Below, in pieces: positions 35,226 through 47,086 of a stretch of 64,000 nucleotides of DNA; the stretch's first letter is position 1, and each line of letters starts with the position of its first letter. Both the position numbers and the translations under genes were made by a program. Source of the stretch: Cryptomeria japonica (Eukaryota; Streptophyta; Pinopsida; Cupressales; Cupressaceae); the NCBI RefSeq assembly GCF_030272615.1, contig NC_081406.1, positions 473,678,900 through 473,742,899 of the forward strand, read 5' to 3'. The notes beneath the pieces were generated by a model. It ran no database searches. It was not told where the DNA came from and saw only the letters and a program-made list of their open reading frames with translations.

Positions 35226-36143
35226 CATCAAAAATAGTAAAAATGCCACTGTGTGCAATATTAAGGATTCCGGTCTGATTTCCATATTGAACAATGAAGA
35301 CTGCTCATCTTCTTCTTGTTGATGTGTGTTTTATGCACATAATATTCAGAATAAAATACCAAAGCACTTTACCCTCTCTTGAACAAAATCACCTCAAATG
35401 CTAAGGCTAAGATCAACTAAAATGATTCCAAGGTTTCTACAATTAGGTCTTGATGAGTGGGTAACTCAATGGTCGATGTGAATTGCTGTTTTCATTTGGG
35501 GACTTACACAAATGTTCGAATTAACTTCAATGATCATGGACATGGAATGGGTGTGCTGATAAGTTAGGATATGGCAATGTAGTTCTGGACTCAAGACTTA
35601 CTAAAAAATGGCAAAAGCGAATAGGGTTCAAGAATTCTATTCTAAGCCTAGGAATGTATGAAATGATGAACAAATTCAGTAGAATCAAACTAGGCAAGGT
35701 CTCACCATCAAATTGAATAGATTTTGACAAGAGCTTAGTGCAATCATCTAAGGTATACTTGTAGATTTTCAAATTATCACCATCAAGCATTGACACCATC
35801 CAAGTTGATGCATATTAATGGATGCATAATAATTGAAGTTAAGCTTGCATAAATTTCCAGTTGACCACGCACGACACACTTACAATCAGCAAGAGGCTAG
35901 TGGTATGGATTAAGGATTCCACACAAATATATTCAACAAATCTTTCATTCAATCTAACAAACATAAAAGCAAATTCTAATCTAAAATTCTAATCTAACTT
36001 GGAGGAATTGAGAACCTTGAATGCAAAACAACACTCGAAAGACAAAATCACCGTCAGGTCAAACAATGATTTATATTCAAATAGCTGCAGCATATACCTA
36101 CAATTCTACAAAAACTCTCTCTTACAAATGAGAGGCAATGAGG

Positions 36144-36151
36144 TATATATA
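36144..36151 (-). promoter_or_regulatory. TATA-like box near the 3' end of element A
   Basis: ACTCTATATATACCTC on the minus strand lies about 190 bp after the ORF end and 830 bp before the element end. It has a pyrimidine-rich leader after it. It could be a second promoter or mark a nested LTR-like insert, since B has only about 135 bp between ORF end and terminus. Confidence 0.35.
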
Positions 36152-36331
36152 GAGTCTCATACAAAATGGATGGCCAAGATTAAAACTAAATCAAGGGCCA
36201 AGATCATGCCAACAAAACCCTAGAGTTGCCCTAATTAGGGTTTACATAAAAATGGTGCCACCAACATATGGCCCAATAGAAAGATACCTAGTCATCAAAT
36301 AGGGAATCTTTTAGAAGATTCTATCCTACAT

Positions 36332-39300
36332 CTATCTCTCTCCTAGCATACTCCAAGAATCTAATTCCTCCATGGAAATGCTGGGTAAGGTATCTTGCTG
36401 TAAATCAATCACATCCAATGCATCTGAGCAAGCATCCAAAGTGTTCTCCCAATTTGACATGAGCTTCTGCGAACTATGAACATGAATCAACAAAGAGACC
36501 AAATCATCTATCTGACTCTTCTTCAAAGAATCCAATTGATTAAAATACATAAATTTCATTTTGTCTCTTAATTCTGCTAAGTGTAAACCACTAGCCTCAC
36601 TGACATCAACCCCCAATAACTCCTTAATTGAGGCAAGGATCATGATTTGATCCTTCCATCTCTATACAACTCAGCTAGGCACTCTCATAAGCTGATTTCT
36701 TCATGGCCAATGAACAACACCAGCCATAGAAATCGTATCTACCTCCACTGTGCACAACATTCTCCCTAACCAATGTGGACTTAGGAATCTTCTTCAAAGC
36801 TCTGAGGCGCGGAATAGTCTTCTCTTGAATAGGTCTGAATTCTTCCCAAACTCCTCCCAAGTACTGTAATCTGAATATGAGCCCTGTTGTCCTGTCATAT
36901 GCCTGGACAAACTGAGTAAGGAAATCATCCACCCGTCTCTTTGTATTTTCAATCCATTTCTCCACCTCCGAGAGCGTATCTCTCGCTGCCTTATAATGTG
37001 AATGTAGTCCACGATCAGTTGTAATAGGGGAAATAAGGGTGGGATTCTCATGCCTTATTCCTGCAATGTACTCTCTAAGTCTGATATTCTCTTCTTTGTA
37101 CTTCTCTTTTTCGTCAATCTCTCTATCCAATCTCGCACTGATTGCCCTAAGGTTATCACCAACCTCCTGAAATTCCTGCTCTCTTGTAGTACGGCTAAGG
37201 GCAATTGAAGTAATCTGGAAATCCATGGGAGTAGCAATGTCTGCCGTCACACCTGCAATAGGAACAACCACCTGCGCAATCCGCATTCCTGTCTCATCTC
37301 TAGCTATGTGTGACAAAATCTCCGCTCTCTTAGGCTCTGGCTCCTTATTGCTCCTAGCTAAGTAGTCATCAATGTCATCAATAGGCTGTGCCTCTATCAT
37401 TTTCTTACTTTTCTCCATACTCTTCAGCAGCCAATCAGGAATAGCGGCCATCTCCATACCATCATCGAGACACATATTTCGATCAAGCTCTCTCAATGCC
37501 GAGATAACATCATCATCATCATCAGGATTATTCCTGGTCAAATCACATACATTCTTTCCCAAACTAACCTCCAAAAGGACTGTAGGGGATCCCGGCTGAT
37601 CATCATCCTCATTAGGTGGAGTAGATGTCGCTGTGGCATGTAAATCCTGAATATTCTCTGGTAGTATCATTGTGTTGGAACATTGCTCAATCCCCTTGTT
37701 TTTTTTTGCCATTTCAACTTCCTTGATTGATGAGACACTGAGGGGTGGTGAAGGAATGATAGGCGAAGGAATGGTAGTCTTTTGTTTCTTTTTCTTGACC
37801 TCCTCAATCTTCTTCCCTCTAGCCTTGACTTCTCCTGGTGTGTCCTTCCTTCTCTTAGGAGCTTGACTCTCCTCATCCGCATGAATCCTGATATCACTGA
37901 TAGTCCTTTGATTATCTTCGGAAGCGGATTCCTCCCGTTTCATCTTTTCATAAGTGAAGGTAACACCCATATCAACTAACTTGTTCATCTGAATATCCAT
38001 CCATGCTCAGAAGAAACTCAAGACCTCTCTCATCAAATCATTCAAATCTATTTCTTTTGACTCTGACCAATTAGGCAATAGAATCACCTTCTTCATTTCA
38101 TTTTCATATTGTGGATGCGTATGATCCCTGTCATCTAACACTTGGTTAGGAATGAGGAATAGTCCACACTTCCTCATGAAATTAACTGACATTCTGGACC
38201 ACATTCTTCTCTTTACTGCCTGCTCGTCCATCAGGTTGGTCTAATAATCTTCTATGTCTACCTTGTGGATGAACTTTTCTCCCCTGATCCTTCCAACTTT
38301 CCTATCTGGATCAAACCTTTCTCTTCTCTTGTATGTTGCAAATCGATAGAATGCAAGTTCCTCACTTGCTGTGCTAGCTACTAAGGCGGACTGACAAACC
38401 TCCAATGTCCTCCCAACTGAAATAGGAAATGACATGCCCGTTTTGTGCTTTTCCTTCTGGATAGAATCAAACTCCAGAAGCTGTCTCACCACTTCCAACA
38501 AGATCACTCTGTTAGAAGGATACCTAAGAAGCCTGTAGGGTTCCGATTGAAATCCATGAATCCTAAGGTATGTGAAAGTGGAAAACTGTATATACCACGA
38601 TTTATATTTCTCTACCAGCTCCGTTGCCTCTTTGGACAACCTCCTGTGGACTCCACCTTGCAACATTCACATTATGTACATTGGGAATACATCATTCACT
38701 CTCTTATAATCTTCAATTTGATACATGTTCAGCTGCGGATAGCATTCATAACTCTTGAATTGTCTTTGTCCATTCCCAACTTCACCTCTGCATATCAATC
38801 CCTTGTATGTAACAAATCGTGCAAGCAGGTACACCAAATAGGAAGTCATGGCGAATGACCTGGACCGCTCCACATTTCTCAGCTAAAAGTCTAGATTGTC
38901 ACTTATGATTTTAGACCAATTTATCAATGTTCCTTTAGACAATCCTGGATGAAATAGAACATCCATCCATCGTATATTGCACCCTGCGGCATCCCCATCA
39001 CTCGGTTAAGCAGGAATACTAAATCACTATATTCCTCTTTGAAGTCTGTGTACATGAGTGTCTTGGGAGCCTTGGAATGATGAGGCCTAGGCTTGATCAT
39101 CCACTCCTTGTTTACTATGGTCTTGCACACATCCATCTTCTTCTTATATCGGTCTTCATATTCATCTTTAGTTATATCTTTCATGTCTACTCCACGTGGA
39201 ATTCCAAACATCTCAGCAATCGCATCCTCAACAAGGTAGGCAATGATGACACCCTTAGGAGTCTTGATCATTCGGGAACGAGGATCATAACATCTTTCAC

Positions 39301-39568
39301 ACTCCAGGATAAGCTCACTGCACTGTATGGATTGCGGAAATCGAATGGCCTGATAAATGCCACTCTTCATAATGTTCACATAGGTTGGGGAAGGAATCTG
39401 ACTTCCAATTCCGAACATACGTTGTCGCATCTGGTTCATGTTCAGGAAATGCATGTTCATGTCTGTAATCTCCTTCCATTTGGATGACATCTTGGATTCC
39501 GGATAGAATCCAGTCTCAACTATCTTCAGTTGTTCTCTCCTTTCCTTGAGTTTGGACTTCAACATCAT
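36332..39568 (-). pseudogene. Element A unknown protein (homologue of B and C), broken
   Basis: Starts at ATG 39568, two bases after a CAG acceptor. Reads SPTYVNIMKSGIYQAIRFPQ and SIQCSELILECERCYDP, a WMFYFIQ block, then after a frame change near 38920 INWSKIISDNLDFQL, SRSFAMTSYLVYLLARF, LQGGVHRRLS, YIQFSTFTYLRIHG and LLRYPSNRVILLEVVRQL. After further stops comes KKVILLPNWSESKEIDLNDL and a lysine-rich, acidic region, then a predicted coiled coil (near 37180-37060) and a tail to 36332 after a second shift. It parallels the B protein along its length but is longer. No known domain recognised; function unknown. Confidence 0.8.
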
Positions 39569-39570
39569 AC

Positions 39571-40116
39571 CTGTACGAAGGTAGAAGTTAGAACTTAGGA
39601 AAATAATCTTGACAAAATTTCTGTTTTCCTAATGATTTAGACTTAATTTGAGTATGGAAATCAGGATAATAATCCACATTCTCAATAGATTTCAACAATT
39701 GAATGCAAAAATGTGACAAGGTTAGGGTATAAAACCCTCATGAAATTCATTAAAATCAATAATTTTCAGACCAAAGTCTGAAAACACCTTATACTTAGAA
39801 ATTATGTTCAAATTAGAGTGCAAAGGAGTATACCGGATCAACAATGACTAAGGAAAGGTGTGAAAGGTTGTGTTTTCACACAAAACTAAGTCTGAAGACA
39901 CCTTCTGAAGTCAACAATGGCTGCCAGCAAATCTGAAGACAACCTGCAACTTCACAAATTAATCTCTAAAAACATGTTGCAATCACCCAAATGTGCACAA
40001 ACTTGATGAAAATCAACCTCAATGATGAAAGCAATCATATCCAGGAATGTAAGTATGGCTGGTAAAAATAAAGTTTCTTGAGGACAAGTCTGAAAATTAA
40101 TTACTCCAGACTTACC
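39571..40116 (-). other. Likely 5'UTR intron of element A
   Basis: On the minus strand a donor TG|GTAAGTCT lies at about 40116 and an acceptor TACAG at 39571, two bases before ATG. Elements B and C have a comparable acceptor just before their ATG, which supports a conserved leader intron. Not confirmed by transcripts. Confidence 0.45.
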
Positions 40117-41009
40117 AGCACCTTGCAAAGTAGTGAAAATCCCTGAAAATGATCAAAAAATGACAAAGGAATGAGCTCGAAGCAAAATCGCCTAAGTGGG
40201 TAGGTGGCTGGAAAATGAAGATTTCTGAGGTCAGCCACCTACAATGGAGTTTTCAGACCTGTAACAACTAAAAATAGCTCTGAAAATTGACTGAAAATTG
40301 ACTGAAAATGCCTCCAATCAGCCTTTAGGCAAAATTGCCTTAGGCACAAATGGGTTGGGAACAAAGTGTGGAGTCTGAAAATCGTACTTCCAGCCACAAT
40401 GAAGGTATAAAATCTCAGCAATGGAGACAGATCTGAAAACATCAACCAGCAAGCTTGCAACAATGGCGGCATACACCAAAGAGGAAAATCACCCAAATTT
40501 GGAGGTATAACCTCCCAAACACAAAATCGGCCTCCTCTAGAAAATCACCACTTTCACAAAAATCGCCCGAGTCTGAAAATCTATGGCAAATTTACTCCAA
40601 TGGTAGCCAATAAAAATCGCCTTGGGCTGGAAATGAAGAAAAATAGGCAACAAAGCAATCTTCAACCCAATGTGTCAACTTGACACTTCATCAAAAATCG
40701 CTAGCTGGAGGAAAAAATCGCCTTGGCAAGCATACACTTGGCAAATATAATAATAAAATAATGCTGGGATCTCTCCTTTTGAACTTGCTTTCACCATCAA
40801 CTTTCACCACACAAGCAATTTGGGATAAAAAAACTTGTTCTTATACTTGCCTGGCAAAAAAACGATTTTTTTTCTAGAAGTATCTAATCATTAAATGCTC
40901 ATTGCAAATCATTTATTAATTGTTTTTTATTTTTAAATAATCGTTGCTTTTTATTAAAAAACAATTAAATGGGGTCACTTTATTAAAATATTTCAAAATT
41001 TGAATAAAA

Positions 41010-41640
41010 AATGACCAATTGGGGAAAATCGATTTAACTTGGGATAAAAATCCCAACAAAAATCATTAAAAATCATTAAAATACCCTCCTAAGGGAAAAT
41101 CGACCCAAGTAGGGATAAAAATCCGTATCAAAATTTCATCAACTTGCACAAAAATGGGTCCAAGGGAAAACCGATTTAACTCTGGAACGAAAATTCCAAC
41201 TAAAACTTCATCATTTTGCACAAAAATCCTCTTGGGGGAAAATCGACCCTAGTTTGGAGTCTGGACATTCATCCGGACACAAAATCATCAAAATTACTCT
41301 CAATGGAAAATCGCCTAGGGTTTGGAATGAATATCGGCATAAAAATCCACAAAATGTTGTCACAAAAGGTCCTGGTGGAAAATCGATCTAGGTATTGAAT
41401 CATCACAAATGTTATCCGCAACCCTATCCATACTCCCAGTGGAAAAACGAAGGTAGTCAAGATAAAATCCCAACACTTAGTCAAAATTAAAGCATCTTGG
41501 GGAAAATCGACCCTAGTATGGATTCTCAATGGTGGAAAAATGGGGCATGTCTGGATTTCAAGGGAAATCCATGTCCAGTCTGGATTTTGAGTGGAGGAAA
41601 ATCATGGCTAGTCAGGAATACGAGGGGAAAAGCACTTCTA
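41010..41640 (-). repeat. Array of ~70-bp units in element A
   Basis: On the plus strand, units carry GGGGAAAATCGA...(T/G)GGAT-AAAATCC. The core TCG or equivalent lies at about 41029, 41100, 41171, 41243, 41311, 41383, 41448 and 41517, spacings of 65-72 bp. More diverged copies reach about 41640. It sits at the same relative place as the stem-loop array of B, between the element start and the leader. Confidence 0.8.
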
Positions 41641-42121
41641 GTGCGGAATTTTGGCCTTTTAACTCATAGAATATGAATTTTCATTGGGAAAATGATGATT
41701 TTTCCACTCAAAATCACTAGGAAACTTCAAAACTCAATAAAACTCATCTAGACTTAGGCAAATTTACCAAAAAATTGAGCAAAAAATAAGGAAACCTATC
41801 GGGATAAAGTGCAAAATCAACTGGATAACTTCCTAGGAGCGAGAAAATAACTCCAAAAGGTCTTAAAACACCTTAGCACTTTAAAATCACCGACGTGGAC
41901 GTTCAAAAACACGTTAACGTTGAAAAGGTCTATACTTAGACAAAATTAGGATCATTTAAAATCTCAATTTTACGTGCTTGATCCTATAATTCCAAAAAAA
42001 AACCCTAAACGACAATAGGCATGATCAAAATTCCGAGACTTTGGCATGAGAAACTCAAAATTGCCCACTATGTTGCCAAAACCCTAAACTAACCAACGCA
42101 GAAAGCAGGAAAAGAGGGGGT

Positions 42122-42138
42122 CCCCGTTCACAATGGGG
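42122..42138 (-). repeat. Terminal 17-nt stem-loop of element A
   Basis: Minus strand CCCCATTGTGAACGGGG, starting 24 nt from the element start. The counterparts in B and C are at exactly the same offset. The stem is less perfect here (CCCC/GGGG). Confidence 0.8.
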
Positions 42139-42161
42139 CGATGTGTGAAAAGATCACAACA

Positions 42162-42999
42162 CTTCCCAAGGTCTGCCCATATATTTTGAAGTGGGCAGTA
42201 AGAGAAATAGGAAGAATGTTCTTTAGTCAAAAGAATTTTGGACAACAGTTCTGAGCAAGAAGAATATTGTAGCAGCAGCTGTGTTTGCTATGTTCCATTG
42301 AGTTTTGGGGACGGGGACAATAGGGGACGGTGAGACATGTTTCTGGTATGGTGGTACTTTTGGGCCATTTTTTTGGGGAGGATAGGGGATTTCTATTTAA
42401 AAAAATAGGGGAATTTTTAAAAATATAGAGAGATTTCAAATATGCATATCATAACCTTGATAAAGAATTCATCATAGACATTGTAGAAGATTAATACATA
42501 GCATTGGACTTGAATTGAGATTTCACATGAGAATCGACAAACAAATTAACAAAATTCAAATGTTTTCATTGGCAATGTGCATGCATATTATCTTAGAATT
42601 ATAACAAAAATGCCCAAAGGCTCCAATTATCAACTATGAAATGACAAAATGTAAACAATAAACATAGAAGTCCATAATCAGCAGCCTATAATAATGAAAT
42701 GATAGAACTAAGAAATTATATGGCTGTCCATAATCAGCACATGGTAGGTTTAAGAGTATAAATCAAAATCAGAACGCGAGTCTAAGTCACTACTCCTTTC
42801 CTTGCTGCTCTTCTCCTTCTTTGCAAATCTGAAAATGAATGCCTTTTTCTTCTTTTTGGTTATTTTATGCTTAGATTAGTTTTTGGTATTGTTTAATGTG
42901 GTTTGGGGGTACTGGTGGGCCCAGCCAACTCTAATTTGGCTGTCCAGAAGTGGCCTAGGACCTAGGGGATGGCTAGGGGATTTCTCTACTTTAGCAAAG
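42162..42999 (-). pseudogene. Possible hAT remnant (tail and 3' end)
   Basis: On the minus strand a short frame reads ITKKKKKAFIFRFAKKEKSS, KERSSDLDSRSDFDLYS and a stop near 42754, like the charged tails of hAT transposases. Further on lies a G-rich end (GGGGACGGGGACAATAGGGG near 42307), a type seen at plant hAT termini. No TIR pair or target duplication was confirmed, so this is tentative. Confidence 0.3.
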
Positions 43000-44108
43000 A
43001 AAAAATTGGCAAGTACTTTAGTGAACTGTCCAAAGTTTGCAATGAAATCATTAGTCAAGTGTGGTAAACATTTTGTGGGGCTTAACCATTACTCTCTTTT
43101 GCCAAACACATTCAAGAGATGGCAAATGGAAAAGTGATTTGCACGAAAGAAATGTATTGCAAAATCAGAAGAATTAATAACACTTTTTGGTGGGTCAAAC
43201 ACTTTGAAATCCTACCAAACGGTCAAAATAGGCAAACTTGTGAGTGAAGTCTGCCTGATCAGTTTTAGATTGCTGAACATTCAAAACACCAAAAAGTGGG
43301 TGCACATATTTGATGGTTGAACCTCAGGTGATTTCTGCCAAAACATCTAAAAGGAGGCAGTAAATGGCTGGGTGTGCACTAGGGCTGTTATAGCAATGTT
43401 TTGAGCATTTAAAAAGATGGCAAATGTATAAGTGATCTGCACATTTGTTTTAGGCAAAGAAAACACTCAAAAGTAGCACACAATAAGATGGTTTTGCCAT
43501 TAGTAAACAACACCCAGCAAATGAAAAGTTGGCAAAAACATTAGTGATCTCTGCCTGCCTTTGAGAGCAGTGTTTATGGAGCACACAAAATCAATGGAAA
43601 AAATACTAGTTATCTCCTCTTTAGCATCTAAACATGGCTAAAGTGTTAATAATCTCCGCCTTAGGACAATGAAATCAGTTAAAGGTGGTGGTTACTATTT
43701 TTAGTCAGCCTTAAATCCAAAAAACATGGTTTAGAAGTATGCTAAGATTGAAATCCAAGTGCCTATATGAATGCTGTTCTCCACTGCAACTCACAAAACA
43801 GTTCGTTCTTGTTATTCACAGCATTCGCTGGGCGTTCGTTCTTCTATTTTTGTACCTGTGCATAAGCAGGTTTGAGTCTCCTCTGACAAGGTTTCAGCTT
43901 CTTCAAACAATGAACAAGCAAGGCAGTATTCATGACAGTTTGGCAGGGTTGTTTGACCTATTACAGCAGGGAAACCAATGTTTTAAGTTGTAAATATTAG
44001 TATTTTGGCACAAGTCTGATCAGTCATGTCGTACTTCTCTCAAGTTAAGGACACCATATAATCTTCTACAACTTTTGATCATATCCATATTCAAAAGATG
44101 CAACCATT
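43000..44108. repeat. Diverged short repeat region
   Basis: From about 43000 to 43720 a degenerate motif GGCAAA..(7-10)..AGTGATCT(C/G)TGCC recurs irregularly, near 43120, 43225, 43330, 43420, 43530 and 43640. Spacing is roughly 65-120 bp. From 43720 to 44108 nothing further was recognised. No coding content is supported. Confidence 0.45.
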
Positions 44109-44116
44109 GTTCCAAG

Positions 44117-45178
44117 TAGTGTTACAAGACTCGCAGAGTCCAGAGGCGGGTCGCCCTTGCCGAGGCCCATGGCCTTTGGACTCGGACTCGACCGAGTCTG
44201 GCCGAGTTTTGGCAGACTTGCCGAGTCTGTCAAACTTGGCAGACTTTGCCGCGTGGGCAGAAAATAATAAGTTAAAAAAAAAAAATGATATCAGTTTTAA
44301 ATGAAAAAAAGGGTTAATATGTTTTGTTCCCCACCCTAAAAAGTCTTTTTTGTTGTTTGCAAACACAAGGAGGAGAGAAAAAGAGGGTTTTGAGCAAAAA
44401 ATAGAGGCATTGAAGAGCAAAGCAGCAGATAGATTGAAGAGGAGATAAGGGTTGTTGATTGTTTGTGCAAGTTTGTAGCTTGCATTCAAGCATTTGAAGG
44501 TGTTAAAGAAGGATTTGGAAGAGGTTTTGAAGCAAATCTATAGAGGTAAGTAACATTTTTTTGTTATTTGTTTTGAGGGCAATGGTGATGGCAGAGGAGG
44601 AGGCTAGAGCATGAGGAGACTAAGTGGAGGACCTCGAGGATGATGTGGATGAGGATATGGATGTCACTGAGCGTGAGCTTGAACCTCAGACACAAGCAGA
44701 GATCATGGCTACAGAATGTTCTAGGACCTATCTTAGGTGCACACATAGGACAATTGTGGGGTCGACTGATATTGGCTCCTCTGAGCCTTAGACTTCTAGG
44801 CTCTAGCTTTTATGTTGAACTTGATATATGTTTTGAACTTTTGATGACATGGATTTCATATTCCATGAATTTTGTAGACATTTGACACTATCTATATTTC
44901 TAATGTGTTATTTAGTTTAGCTTATTTCCTTAAGTGCAGGCCTAAAATTTGCATTTATACTTATGTGATCAATGTAAACTTGTTTATGTGCTTCTACTTA
45001 ATGAGATTATTGCGTCTTTAATGTTTATTTATTAAAAAATGCATGAAAGAAGTTTAAAATCGTTAAAAATCTTTGAATTTCTTAGGTTTTTTAATTTGCT
45101 GAGTCTGGGTGTTGAGTTCAAGTCCGAGTCAAAAATTAGCTTGTCGAGTCCGATGCGAGTTTGAGGCTTGTAACTATG
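44117..45178 (+). mobile_element. Deletion derivative of a hAT transposon (1,062 bp)
   Basis: It begins TAGTGTTACAAG and ends CTTGTAACTATG, imperfect inverted repeats. It is flanked by perfect 8-bp direct repeats GTTCCAAG (44109-44116 and 45179-45186), diagnostic of hAT. CGAGTC/GACTCG motifs crowd both ends. Inside, near 44630-44790, remains the acidic transposase tail (EDDVDEDMDVTERELEPQ...) ending GSTDIGSSEP-stop. Most of the transposase is deleted. The fragment at 12402-12975 is from the same family. Confidence 0.88.
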
Positions 45179-45186
45179 GTTCCAAG

Positions 45187-46161
45187 CCATGTCAAAGCCC
45201 TAAGACCATGGTTTTTCATTTTGGTGAACTAGCAAACAGTTAGGGTCTCAGTTTTAGGTCACCAAGTTAGGCTGGTGATATATCCGATGGATCCATGGTG
45301 TTCAAGGTTTCAATGTTCTTCAAAAGATTTACTAGTTTTATTGCAAAAGGTGTTCCAGAATCTCAAAGGTCATTCATGTAAAGATTGCTATTTTAAATAT
45401 TGGCTATATTTGGTAGTGACTATTTCCGGAGTTCTTTTTTCGGCAATGGATGAGGACCTATGTTTAGGCTGCTTTAGTTAGTTGTAATCTATTAGTTGTC
45501 TTAGGATATGCTTGCTCTAAAGTTTCCTTTCTTTTTACTTTTCCTATAGCTACAGCCCATAGGTGAGGTTGCTTTATGCCAATTTTTTTTTTTGGGATAT
45601 TGAATTATTATTTTCAAACCCCTAAAGGCTATTCAATCGTAACATTAACCTATAGATAAGTGCCTTGGGGACAAGTTGTTTTGAATGATAGTTGAAGTTG
45701 GGCTTATGTCCTAGAAAGTGTTGTTCAACTTAACTGATTTACCTTTGTAATTCCTTTGATTAAATTGAATTGAGTAATTTTTTAAAGCTTTGTGTTGATG
45801 TTGTTTATTCAGTAAGTAGTGGCTTTGTATACGATTTAGCAAGTTATTTCCTAAAATCGTGTGTTGTTCAAATTATTATGTCTTCAACCCTTATTTGTAG
45901 CTGAATACTATTTTCTAAGTTAGCTAGTAGGAATTTGTTATGTTGATTTATGTTCGGTGTTTATTTTCTTAAGTAACTGAAAATCTTGTTTCAAGGCTTG
46001 ACTACTAACAGTTTAATGCATGTATTCGGGGCAAAAAAATAGGCTCTTAGTCATTTCCATTTATGCGAATTCTTTCAATGAACAGTAAATATTGTCTATA
46101 GTTTAGTCTATGGTTAGTTTAGACATAGTTTAAAAATCTTTGAATCGACAATTATTTGGAT
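45187..46161. other. Stretch without a recognised feature
   Basis: No protein family, RNA gene or element end could be supported. The last part, next to the 46154-46161 target site, may belong to the hAT remnant that continues at 56951. Confidence 0.5.
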
Positions 46162-46554
46162 CAAAGAAGCATTAATCGGTTGGGGAATTAATCGGCCAAA
46201 CAAAAGTATAAGATTTTTTGAAAAAATCGGGAAAAATCAGATTTACAAAAAACCATAAAAAATTACAGAAAAACATTAAAAAACTACTTTTTCTATATTT
46301 AAGGGAATTTCCATAGCATAAAGATATTGTAGTCAAATAAAATACACTTCAACACATGAATAGTAGAAAATAGATTTTCGTTGTTTATATTCATATCGCT
46401 AATTACATTGCACAAAAACATACCACAACATAAATAATATCTAGATGGTGGTAAATGTCAAAATGTCAATTACAATATAGTTTGTGACTTTGTACAAAGT
46501 CAACCTGTAAACTAAGAACAAAATTCCAAAAAATCAACTGTAGACAATGACATG

Positions 46555-46642
46555 CTAGAGTGCAGGAGGCTCTGATGATGAAGCTCCCAGGTAAGAGCCT
46601 CTCTTAGCTCGTTCAATCTATTCACGATCCCAGTTGGCTTCC
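46555..46642 (-). pseudogene. hAT transposase C-terminal tail (beyond element B)
   Basis: Minus strand reads EANWDRE-stop-IERAKRGSYLGASSSEPP and ends at TAG 46555-46557. The internal stop fits TGG to TAG. The frame joins the tail on the other side of B (ending DFDLMRE) exactly through one copy of the CTTCC target site. Confidence 0.85.
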
Positions 46643-46665
46643 TGTTGTGACCATTTCACACATCG

Positions 46666-46682
46666 CCCCATCGCAAATGGGG
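46666..46682 (+). repeat. Terminal 17-nt stem-loop of element B
   Basis: CCCCATCGCAAATGGGG has a perfect 6-bp stem and 5-nt loop, 24 nt from the element start. It is preceded by a second stem TGTGA/TCACA at 46647-46661. Confidence 0.9.
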
Positions 46683-47086
46683 ACCCCCTCTTTTTGCTTG
46701 TTTTTCGCTCGTTTTCGCTTTCGTTTTTAGGATTTTGCTAGTTAGTTAGTCGTCTGGATTTAGGGTCAAGCCTTAGGGTTTTAAATTTTGCCTTTTCAAG
46801 CCAAAATCCAGTCGTTTTTGAGAGCTTTTGAGCTTCCTTTTATAGGATGCAAATTTTGAATGCAATGAATTCGCCAAAATGGTCTAATTTTCAATTGGAA
46901 TGTTGATGCAGAGCTTTAAAATTGTATAAGTGTTGAAAGTGAAATGAGAATTTTTGTCTGATTGAATATTTTGACCAAATTTTGACTTTTTTGATTTTTG
47001 ATCCTGGGCATTGGAATTGATTTGTTTTCGCCTCGTGAAGTGTTAAAATGTGAAAAATCATGTTATCTTGGCCTGTAGGAGCAAAA

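Larger units (their letters stand above)
35317..42161 (-). mobile_element. Element A: ORF-bearing TG...CA unit (6,845 bp)
   Basis: On the minus strand it starts TGTTGTGATC at 42161 and ends ...CATCAACA at 35317. The flanks CTTCC (42162-42166) and CTTCT (35312-35316) look like a 5-bp target duplication with one change. Its start matches elements B and C, and its last 80 bp match the end of B, including TTGGTATTTTATTCTG-type and CAAGAGAG sequence. Order in element sense: terminal stem-loops, about 70-bp array, likely 5'UTR intron, long unknown ORF, 3' part. No second LTR, gag or pol was found. Confidence 0.8.

Noticed and set aside
39077-39487. 136-residue plus-strand frame
   Set aside because: Antisense shadow of element A's protein.
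42162-42166. Shared CTTCC flank of A and B as a fixed part of the element or a target preference
   Set aside because: In element orientation the flanks differ (GGAAG before A, CTTCC before B), and A's other flank is CTTCT; two cases are too few.
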